DNA of 32,269 nucleotides, from contig JAIBBQ010000058.1 in assembly GCA_019694595.1 (NCBI GenBank), positions 1-32,269 of the forward strand, given 5' to 3'. Origin of the DNA: Myxococcaceae bacterium. Lineage in GTDB: Bacteria > Myxococcota > Myxococcia > Myxococcales > Myxococcaceae. Below, piece by piece: positions 24,257 through 29,852 of the stretch (the first letter of the stretch is position 1; each line of letters begins with the position of its first letter). The notes beneath the pieces are model-generated. The model searched no databases and was not told where the DNA came from. It saw only the letters and a program-made list of their open reading frames with translations. The translations under genes were made by a program, and so were the position numbers.

Positions 24257-25354
24257 GTGATCACCGCCCTGGCGCTGGTGGCGCTGTGGGGTTGCGCCGT
24301 GGGGTGGATCCGCCTCCGCGCGCGCGACCCGGTCCCCCTGGAGTCCCGGGAGGTGGTGACCTCCGACGGCTGGACGCTGCGCGTCTGGCGCCGCCCGGCG
24401 CCCGTTCGGCGGTGGAAGGAGCCCGTCGTCCTCGCCCATGGACTGGCAAACCACCACCGGGTCTTTTCCTTCCCGGGGCCGGAATCGCTCGCCTCCGCCC
24501 TCGCTGCGCGAGGCTTCGACTGCTACCTGGTCGACTTTCGCGACACCGTGAGCGCGCGGCCGCCGCCGGGCCGGCGCGAGGCCACCTTCGACGACCTCGC
24601 GGAGTGCGACGTCCCGGCGCTGGCGTCGGCGGTGCTCGCCTGGTCGGGCGCCTCGTCTCTCCACTGGGTCGGGCACTCCCTGGGAGGCGCCGTGGCCGCG
24701 GTGGCGCCGCCCCAGCCGCTCGCAGGCCTGGTGACGCTGGGGTCGCCGCTGTTCTTCGGAGCGCAGCGGCCGGTGGTGGGGCTGCTGCGGCTGGGCCTCG
24801 CGCTCACCCCCGGCGCGCGGTTCCCCCTGGCGGCGCTGGCCGCCGTGCTGTCCCCGCTCGCCGGCTGGCTCCCCTGGCCCCGGCGCCTCGCGGTCGCCAA
24901 CGTGCAGCAGCTCCGGGGCGAAGTGCAGCGGTGGCTGCTCGCCTGCGCCTTCGCCCCGCTGTGGCGCGGAGTCCTGCGGCAGCTGCTCGACTTCTTCACC
25001 CACGACGTCTTTCGCTCGGTGGATCGCGAGCGTGACCTGCGCGAGCACCTGCGTGCCCTGGCGGTGCCCTGCCTGGTGGTGGCGGGGGAAGTCGACGCCC
25101 TGGCTCCTCCGGCGATGGCGCGGCTCCACTACGAGCAGCTCACCACCCCGGACCGGACCCTGATGGTCCTGGGGCGCGCCCACGGCCAGGTCGACGACTA
25201 TGGCCACGCCGACCTGATTCTCGGGCTCCGCGCTCCAGTGGAGGTCTTCGGCCCCGTCGCCGCCTGGCTCGAGGCGCGCTCCACGTCAGCCCTCGGTGCG
25301 ACGCTTCCCACTCGGGGGGAACCCGCGACGGAGCTGCCTCTTCAGGGGACCTGA
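24257..25354 (+). CDS. Membrane-anchored alpha/beta hydrolase
   Basis: A 365-residue alpha/beta-hydrolase with an N-terminal hydrophobic helix (2-18, ITALALVALWGCAVGW) that should anchor it to the membrane. HGLANHH (61-67) is the oxyanion-hole segment, GHSLGG the nucleophile elbow with S141, D280 the likely acid (VAGEVDALAPP), and H317 the likely base (YGHADLILG). It thus has a complete catalytic triad and resembles lipases/esterases. About 170-250 is a hydrophobic lid-like insertion. The substrate is unknown. GTG 24257 is used because the anchor starts there; no good Shine-Dalgarno is visible. A stem-loop starts inside its stop codon. It is divergent from pssA, so a lipid-related role is conceivable but not shown. 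Confidence 0.82.
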   Translation: MITALALVALWGCAVGWIRLRARDPVPLESREVVTSDGWTLRVWRRPAPVRRWKEPVVLAHGLANHHRVFSFPGPESLASALAARGFDCYLVDFRDTVSARPPPGRREATFDDLAECDVPALASAVLAWSGASSLHWVGHSLGGAVAAVAPPQPLAGLVTLGSPLFFGAQRPVVGLLRLGLALTPGARFPLAALAAVLSPLAGWLPWPRRLAVANVQQLRGEVQRWLLACAFAPLWRGVLRQLLDFFTHDVFRSVDRERDLREHLRALAVPCLVVAGEVDALAPPAMARLHYEQLTTPDRTLMVLGRAHGQVDDYGHADLILGLRAPVEVFGPVAAWLEARSTSALGATLPTRGEPATELPLQGT

Positions 25355-25368
25355 GGGCCCCGGCCCTC
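25353..25368 (+). terminator. Stem-loop at the hydrolase stop codon
   Basis: GAGGGCC (25353-25359) pairs with GGCCCTC (25362-25368); the real loop would be CCCG. The stem begins inside the TGA stop. No T-run follows, so termination is not certain. The hydrolase transcript could otherwise run into the 17-bp repeat array. Confidence 0.4.
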
Positions 25369-25689
25369 GGCTTGCCCAGCGACCAGGCCGTCTGACCGTG
25401 GAATCCGGCGAAAGTGTCCGTGAATGCGTCGGGCGGTGGCGCTGGGTGACCTCGTTGGCGGCAGGGTACTCAGGCACTCGGTCGACCCGGTGACCGAGTA
25501 CCTGGGTCGACCGGGTGCCTGGGTCGACCGGGTGCGTGGGTCGACCCGGTGCGTGGGTCGACCGGGTGCCTGGGTCGACCCGGTGCGTGGGTCGACCGGG
25601 TGCCTGGGTTGACCGGGTGCGTGGGTCGACCCGGTGCGTGGGTCGACCCGGTGCGTGGGTCGACCGGGTGCCTGGGTCGACCCGGTGCC
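25355..25689. other. Gene-free gap between convergent genes
   Basis: This is the only gap over 300 bp. It lies between the stops of the hydrolase (rightward) and the beta-helix lipoprotein (leftward). The first part (about 25369-25464) shows no gene, promoter or repeat that I can support. From 25465 on it holds a short inverted-repeat region and the 17-bp tandem array. Several frames run through open, as expected for a repeat without stop triplets, and no start with a Shine-Dalgarno or known protein is found. Confidence 0.7.
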
Positions 25690-25692
25690 TCA
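25481..25692. repeat. 17-bp tandem repeat array (minisatellite)
   Basis: The unit is GTCGACCSGGTGCSTGG (S = C or G). Ten full copies run without gap at 25506-25675, in steps of exactly 17 bp, followed by an incomplete copy (25676-25692) that differs only in its last two bases. A first copy at 25481-25505 carries an 8-bp insertion. Variation is almost only C/G at unit positions 8 and 14; one copy (25608) reads GTTGAC. Each unit contains GGTCGACC across its junction and ACCSGGT, both self-complementary, so single strands could fold into many small hairpins. There are no spacers, so it is not CRISPR. The last copy includes the stop codon of the lipoprotein gene on the minus strand. Confidence 0.93.
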
Positions 25693-27156
25693 GTGCTGGT
25701 GCTTTTTCCCGAGGCGGCGGACGCAGGGTGACATTCGTTCGGGAAGTTTCTCGTCTGGTGAGAGGGTGAGCCAGACTTGCGCGCCGGCGCTGCACTCCGC
25801 GTAGAGCCACATCGCCGGAATCGGGGCCACCACCGGGAACTCGAGTTCCAGGCTCGCCTCATCCGGCACTGCGAATGCCGCCTGCACCGGCCGGTCGACC
25901 CGAACGGCCTTGGCTCGGACGTCGGCCCCTCGCTCCGCGAGGAGACAGGCGATGCCCGGCTCGACGCAGTGAATGCCGTCGAGTTCCACCACGGCTCCCA
26001 CGGTCGCCAGAATTCCAGTCCCCGCGGCGCGCGTGAGCTCGAGGGCCGTGGCGTTCAGCTTTCCGCCTCTGACTTCAACCGCGTCGCCATTGGTCTCCTT
26101 GCCACCGGAGACGTCCTTCGACACGCCGTCGATGTCGACGGTCCGCAAGGTCAGCTCCGCGGCCCGCGAGAAGACCCCGGTGCCCACCGCGCCACGAATC
26201 ACCACGGTCGAGAGGGTCGCGCTCCCGCCGAGGACCTGGACTCCCGCCAGGTCTCCGGGGGCCGAGACCGTCAGATGGTCCAGACTCGACGTTCCTCCGT
26301 TGAGCCCGAGCGCCGCCCGCGCCGTGCGCTCGACCGTCAGCTGGCTCCCGGTGAGCGCAGCCTCCCTGGTGAGGATTCCATACTCATGGCGACGCACCGT
26401 GGTGTCCTGCACGCTCGCCTTCGTCTGGGCGAGGAAGACCCCGGGGCCTCGACCGCCTTCAGCGGTGAGCCCGGTCAGCGTCACCTCACCCGCGGTGGCA
26501 TGGATCGCGGTCGCCGGCCCCTTGGAGTCGAAGGCACTCACCACCAGCCGGCCCTCGCTGCGCACCGCCTTCTGGAAGCCGCCGGTGGCCCGCGACTGCC
26601 GGACGGTGGCCGTGGCCGTGGGGCGCACCTCGAGTCCCACCGTCCCCGAGATGCTCCCGTCGAGACTCAGCCGCTCGGCGTCGAGCTGTCCGCGCACCGA
26701 CACCGCGACCTGGCGCTGGCCACTGAAGGTCACCGCCGCCAGCGACACGTGCCCGGTGGCCACCAGACCCACGTCGCCGCCCTGGACCTGGACCTCCTCC
26801 AGCCGGGCGTCGGTCGCCTCGAGCACCACCCCAGGCCCCTCGACGAAGAGCACCACCACCCCATGGCCGACCAGGCGGCTGCCCTTTCCAACGGTGAACG
26901 GACCTTCGTAGAGGCCGGAGCGCAGGTGCACCACCGCCGGAGCGGCGAGTGCCGGTCGCAGCTCGCGCCACGGGGTGGCCTGCGAACCATCGCCACCGGC
27001 CAGCGCCGAAGCGTCGACCCACACCTCGAGCGGCACCTCCGGTGCTCTCGTCGCCGGCACGGAACCGGGTCGGGCGCACCCGATCACCGCCACCAGGGCC
27101 AGCCCGCCCCAGCCCAGTGGCCACAGATCGGCCGCGCGCTGCTTCAGATCGCCCAC
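25690..27156 (-). CDS. Lipoprotein with right-handed beta-helix repeat domain
   Basis: A 488-residue predicted outer-surface or periplasmic lipoprotein. From GTG 27156 the signal is MGDLKQRAADLWPLGWGGLA then LVAVIGC, with C27 as lipid site. An ATG at 27216 would add 20 residues before it, giving an unusually long signal, so I prefer the GTG with moderate certainty. Residues about 47-70 (VWVDASALAGGDGSQATPWR) resemble DUF1565, which often starts beta-helix proteins. About residues 85-420 show short repeated strands of 20-25 residues with Gly/Thr/Val turns, as in pectate-lyase-like beta-helices (many lyases, adhesins and sheath proteins). No catalytic residues can be assigned. The 17-bp array begins at its stop codon. 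The HU gene is divergent. Confidence 0.78.
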   Translation of the reverse strand: MGDLKQRAADLWPLGWGGLALVAVIGCARPGSVPATRAPEVPLEVWVDASALAGGDGSQATPWRELRPALAAPAVVHLRSGLYEGPFTVGKGSRLVGHGVVVLFVEGPGVVLEATDARLEEVQVQGGDVGLVATGHVSLAAVTFSGQRQVAVSVRGQLDAERLSLDGSISGTVGLEVRPTATATVRQSRATGGFQKAVRSEGRLVVSAFDSKGPATAIHATAGEVTLTGLTAEGGRGPGVFLAQTKASVQDTTVRRHEYGILTREAALTGSQLTVERTARAALGLNGGTSSLDHLTVSAPGDLAGVQVLGGSATLSTVVIRGAVGTGVFSRAAELTLRTVDIDGVSKDVSGGKETNGDAVEVRGGKLNATALELTRAAGTGILATVGAVVELDGIHCVEPGIACLLAERGADVRAKAVRVDRPVQAAFAVPDEASLELEFPVVAPIPAMWLYAECSAGAQVWLTLSPDEKLPERMSPCVRRLGKKHQH

Positions 27157-27263
27157 CGAGGAAGTGTGCCCGAGAAAACGGGTCCTTGGCGGTCGAATCC
27201 GATCATGGGCAAACATTCTGCGATCTGAGCAGGCCTCCGTTCCCGAGTTATGTATGTCTTACA

Positions 27264-27293
27264 TTGACGGGTGAGATCCGGCTCAGGTATCTC
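27264..27293 (+). promoter_or_regulatory. Candidate sigma-70 promoter of the HU-family gene
   Basis: TTGACG (27264-27269) is followed after 18 bp by TATCTC (27288-27293), in an AT-rich patch unusual for this window (27245-27270). Transcription would start about 40 nt before the HU ATG at 27343, leaving room for the visible Shine-Dalgarno. Spacing is one base over the ideal and the -10 is imperfect. Confidence 0.45.
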
Positions 27294-27342
27294 GCGCGTC
27301 CTCGCAGCGCCCACGCTGCGCGACCGGGAGGGAATACCGAAC

Positions 27343-27612
27343 ATGACCAAGGCAGAGCTGGTGGAAGCAGTGGCGGTGCAGACGAAGCTGACCAAGAAGT
27401 CGGCCGGTGAAATCATCGAGGTGGTCTTCGACCACATCGGCAAGGCCGTGAAGAAGGACACCCGCTTCAGCTACCCCGGTTTCGGCACCTGGAGCTTGCG
27501 CTCGCGCAAGGCCCGCAAGGTCCGCAACCCGCAGACCAACGAGATGATGAAGCTCAAGGCCTCGAAGACCATCGGCTTCCGGCCTGCCAAGGAGCTGAAG
27601 GAGACCCTCTAA
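27343..27612 (+). CDS. HU-family nucleoid DNA-binding protein
   Basis: An 89-residue HU/IHF-family protein of standard length. MTKAELVEAV opens the dimerisation helix pair; YPGFGTW holds the conserved GFG; RNPQTNE has the R-N-P tip of the DNA-intercalating arms (R61, N62, P63); and GFRPAKELKE is the family C-terminus. It bends and packages DNA as a dimer. Whether it is HU or an IHF-like paralogue cannot be told; only one such gene is in the window. ATG 27343 has GGGAGGGA (27326-27333) and a promoter candidate upstream. The stop TAA overlaps the stop of the convergent M23 gene in CTAA, and a hairpin follows. Confidence 0.93.
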   Translation: MTKAELVEAVAVQTKLTKKSAGEIIEVVFDHIGKAVKKDTRFSYPGFGTWSLRSRKARKVRNPQTNEMMKLKASKTIGFRPAKELKETL

Positions 27613-28559
27613 GGGACCTTCCGGGCGCCTTGGCGCCCGTGAGCCACGGGGGGAATTCCAGGCGGGCCCGGGGGGAGACCTTCCGGGCCCGTCGTCTTTT
27701 GTGCGGCTGCTGCCTCGACCAGCGACGGCAGTTCCCCTTCCGGGTCGACGGCTTCGCCGTCACGCCGCAGCTCGAAGTGCAGGTGGACGCCCGTCGCCCG
27801 GCCCGTCTCGCCCGCGAAGCCGAGCCTCGCCCCGGACCCGAGCCGCTCGCCGACCCGCACCAGGATCTGCTCGAGGTGGCTGTAGCTGGTCGACAGGTGA
27901 GCGTCGTGCTGCACCACCACCTGGTTTCCGTGCCCGCCGTTGGCCCCGGCGAAGGTGACCTCGCCTGGCGCGGCGGTGAACACGTCCTGCGCCGGCTCCG
28001 CCAGCAGGTCGATGCCCGAGTGCATGCGCCAGTCGCCGAAGATGGGGTGAGGCCGCCCTCCGAAGCGGCTGGTGACCTCCACCGGCGTGAGGGGCCAGCG
28101 CCAGCTCGCCCGCACCAGCCTGGGTGCGGCTCGCTGGAACGAGGCGAGCCGCGCACTCAAGGCCCGGCGCGCGCGCTGGATGCGGTCGGCCAGGGGCTCG
28201 GGCAGGTCGCCGAAGACGCGGGCGTCGCCCTCGAGCTCGCGCTCGAGCAGCAGCCGGGCGCGCGCGCAGTCGAAGGCGGAGGCCTCGAGCCCGTGGGCCT
28301 CGACGGCCTCGAGCACCGTGGCCCACAGCACCTGGTGGCCGGCGCCCATCGCCGCGCCGCGCGTGGCCTGGAGCCGCTCGGCTTCCACCCGGCCTTCGAA
28401 CTCCATCAGCGCGGCCTCGAGCGCGGGGCTGCCGGTGCGGGTGAACGCCGGCGCGGAGGCGCGGTGGCTTCCCAGCGCCTCTTCCAGCGTCATGGTTTCC
28501 TTGGGAGCGGAGGCGCAGGCGGCCACCGCCGTCAGGCTGAGCCACCAGCGGCGCACCAC
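27609..28559 (-). CDS. M23-family peptidase lipoprotein
   Basis: A 316-residue zinc metallopeptidase of family M23 (LytM/lysostaphin type). The signal MVRRWWLSLTAVAAC puts a lipid on C15. The N-terminal half (25-150) is helical, probably a linker or coiled coil. The catalytic domain follows WPLTPVEVTSRFGGRPHPIF; the zinc ligands are H180 and D184 (RMHSGIDLL) and H261, with H259 as the second His of HLHFEL, and H228 also conserved. All are present, so it is probably an active peptidoglycan endopeptidase rather than a regulatory EnvC-like protein. Two GTGs (28559, 28556) can start it; TACCCT ends 6 nt before the second. The stop shares CTAA with the HU gene. nth is divergent, 36 bp away. Confidence 0.88.
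   Translation of the reverse strand: MVRRWWLSLTAVAACASAPKETMTLEEALGSHRASAPAFTRTGSPALEAALMEFEGRVEAERLQATRGAAMGAGHQVLWATVLEAVEAHGLEASAFDCARARLLLERELEGDARVFGDLPEPLADRIQRARRALSARLASFQRAAPRLVRASWRWPLTPVEVTSRFGGRPHPIFGDWRMHSGIDLLAEPAQDVFTAAPGEVTFAGANGGHGNQVVVQHDAHLSTSYSHLEQILVRVGERLGSGARLGFAGETGRATGVHLHFELRRDGEAVDPEGELPSLVEAAAAQKTTGPEGLPPGPPGIPPVAHGRQGARKVP
27622..27639. terminator. Hairpin after the HU-family gene
   Basis: CGGGCGCC (27622-27629) and GGCGCCCG (27632-27639) are perfect inverted repeats; the practical form is a 7-bp stem with a CTTG loop. It lies 9 bp after the HU stop and inside the 3' end of the M23 gene on the other strand. No T-run follows on either strand, so it may work as a terminator only with help, or stabilise the mRNA end. 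Confidence 0.5.
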
Positions 28560-28577
28560 GCCAGGGTACCACGGCGC

Positions 28578-28587
28578 GTGCTAGCAC
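28578..28587. promoter_or_regulatory. 10-bp palindrome between the divergent M23 and nth genes
   Basis: GTGCTAGCAC is a perfect palindrome in a 36-bp divergent gap. It overlaps the TAGCAC hexamer that ends 8 nt before the nth ATG, so a bound protein could block transcription. It could equally be a chance match of a short region that must carry two promoters. Confidence 0.3.
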
Positions 28588-28595
28588 CCGCGCGC

Positions 28596-29309
28596 ATGCC
28601 CAAGGAGAGCCTGGCCGCGAAGACCGCCCGCGCCGTCGAGATTCTCGAGGCGCTCGACCGGGTGATGCCCGAGGCCCACATCGAACTCGACTACCGCACG
28701 CCGCTCGAGCTGGTGGCCGCGGTGGTGCTCTCGGCGCAGTGCACCGACCGCCGGGTGAACATGGTCACCCCGGAGCTCTTCAAGGCGTTCCCGTCGGCCG
28801 CGCACTACGCGCGCAGCACTCCGGCCGAGGTGGAGCCCTTCATCAAGTCGCTGGGGCTCTTCCGCAACAAGGCGAAGAGCCTGGTCGCGCTCGGCCAGGC
28901 GCTCCTGGACTCGCACGGCGGGGAAGTGCCCACGGCCCGCGCTGCCCTGGAGAAGCTCCCGGGGGTGGGCAAGAAGACCGCCGGGGTGGTGACGATTCAC
29001 CTGAACGGCGACCCCGCCTTTCCGGTCGACACCCACGTGCAGCGGCTCGCCGGCCGCATGGGGCTGGCGAAGGGCAAGACGCCCGACCAGGTGGAGGCGG
29101 GCCTGCAGCAGGTGGTGCCGCAGGCGTGGTGGACCAAGGGCCACCAGCTGCTGGTGTGGCACGGGCGGCGCGTGTGCCACGCGCGCAAGCCGGAGTGTCA
29201 CCGCTGCGTGGTGGCGACGCGCTGCCCGAAGCTCGAGGTCAGAGAGACGCCGAAGCGCCCGACGCGCGCTTCGAAGGCTTCTCGGACTCCTCGGCGCGGT
29301 CGACCTTGA
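28596..29309 (+). CDS. nth: Endonuclease III (DNA glycosylase/AP lyase)
   Basis: A 237-residue Nth protein for repair of oxidised pyrimidines by base excision. The helix-hairpin-helix is LPGVGKKTAGVV with catalytic K127; the catalytic Asp is D145 (VDTHV). The [4Fe-4S] loop C-x6-C-x2-C-x5-C is complete at C194, C201, C204 and C210. E. coli Nth ends just after this loop (211 residues); here a basic tail of 27 residues follows (RETPKRPTRASKASRTPRRG). The tail region lies in the 71-bp overlap with the def gene on the other strand. ATG 28596 gives the usual N-terminus. Cytosolic. It is divergent from the M23 gene. Confidence 0.95.
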   Translation: MPKESLAAKTARAVEILEALDRVMPEAHIELDYRTPLELVAAVVLSAQCTDRRVNMVTPELFKAFPSAAHYARSTPAEVEPFIKSLGLFRNKAKSLVALGQALLDSHGGEVPTARAALEKLPGVGKKTAGVVTIHLNGDPAFPVDTHVQRLAGRMGLAKGKTPDQVEAGLQQVVPQAWWTKGHQLLVWHGRRVCHARKPECHRCVVATRCPKLEVRETPKRPTRASKASRTPRRGRP

Positions 29310-29796
29310 GCTTCTTCATCCGCTTGCGGATGAGCTCGCGCTTGAGCATCGAGACGTGGTCGACGAAGACGATGCCCTTGAGGTGGTCGGTCTCGTGCTG
29401 CACGGCGACCGCGAGGAGCCCGTCGGCCTTGATGGTCTGCTCGACGCCCTGCTCGTCGAGGTAGCGCACGGTGACTTGCGCCGCGCGCTCGACGTCCTCG
29501 GACTCGCCGGGAATCGACAGGCAGCCCTCGGCGTAGACGATCTTCCCTTCGTACGAGAGGATCTCCGGGTTCACCATCGCGATGGGCTTGGACTCGGGCT
29601 GCCGCGGCGTGGTGTCGAGGACGATGACGTTGAGGTGCACGCCCACCTGCGGGGCGGCCAGGCCCACGCCATCGGCGTGGTACATGGTCTCGAACATGTC
29701 GCGGATCAGCGCGCGCACGTCGTCGTCGACCTTGGTGACCGGCACGGCCTTCTTCTTCAAGCGGGGATCCGGCCAGATGAGAATCTCGCGAACCAT
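29239..29796 (-). CDS. def: Peptide deformylase
   Basis: A 185-residue peptide deformylase, which removes the formyl group from new N-terminal Met using Fe2+ or Zn2+. The three motifs are intact: GVGLAAPQ (43-50), EGCLS with metal ligand C92 (90-94), and HETDH (134-138) with H134, H138 and catalytic E135. A basic/Ser-rich C-terminal tail of about 25 residues goes beyond the usual length and is encoded in the overlap with nth. I chose ATG 29796 (MVREILIWPDPRL) since family members start this way. The nearby ATG 29805 would add MKA and lies inside the probable -10 element TTAAAT. See the promoter entry. It follows the coiled-coil gene, 56 bp after its stop, but probably has its own promoter. 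Confidence 0.94.
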   Translation of the reverse strand: MVREILIWPDPRLKKKAVPVTKVDDDVRALIRDMFETMYHADGVGLAAPQVGVHLNVIVLDTTPRQPESKPIAMVNPEILSYEGKIVYAEGCLSIPGESEDVERAAQVTVRYLDEQGVEQTIKADGLLAVAVQHETDHLKGIVFVDHVSMLKRELIRKRMKKLKVDRAEESEKPSKRASGASASL

Positions 29797-29803
29797 GGCC
29801 TTC

Positions 29804-29832
29804 ATTTAACGCCCTGCGCCGCACCGCGGCAA
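29804..29832 (-). promoter_or_regulatory. Candidate leaderless sigma-70 promoter of def
   Basis: On the minus strand TTGCCG (29832-29827) is followed by exactly 17 bp and TTAAAT (29809-29804). Seven bases later is ATG 29796. Transcription would then start at or next to the A of the start codon, i.e. a leaderless mRNA. This is the best example of the recurring pattern described in the findings. Confidence 0.5.
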
Positions 29833-29852
29833 CCTCGCGGGAAAGTGCGAGA

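Noticed and set aside
25481-25692. CRISPR array
   Set aside because: Units are 17 bp, directly adjacent, with no unique spacers, and no cas gene is in the window.
25424-25862. Open frames on both strands through the 17-bp array (repeat peptides rich in Gly, Arg, Pro, Val)
   Set aside because: A 17-bp unit without stop triplets reads open in all phases; there is no ribosome-binding site, and the frames run into the flanking genes.
29834-29851. Terminator hairpin after the coiled-coil gene
   Set aside because: Only a 5-bp stem (CTCGC/GCGAG) with an 8-nt loop and no T-run on the minus strand.
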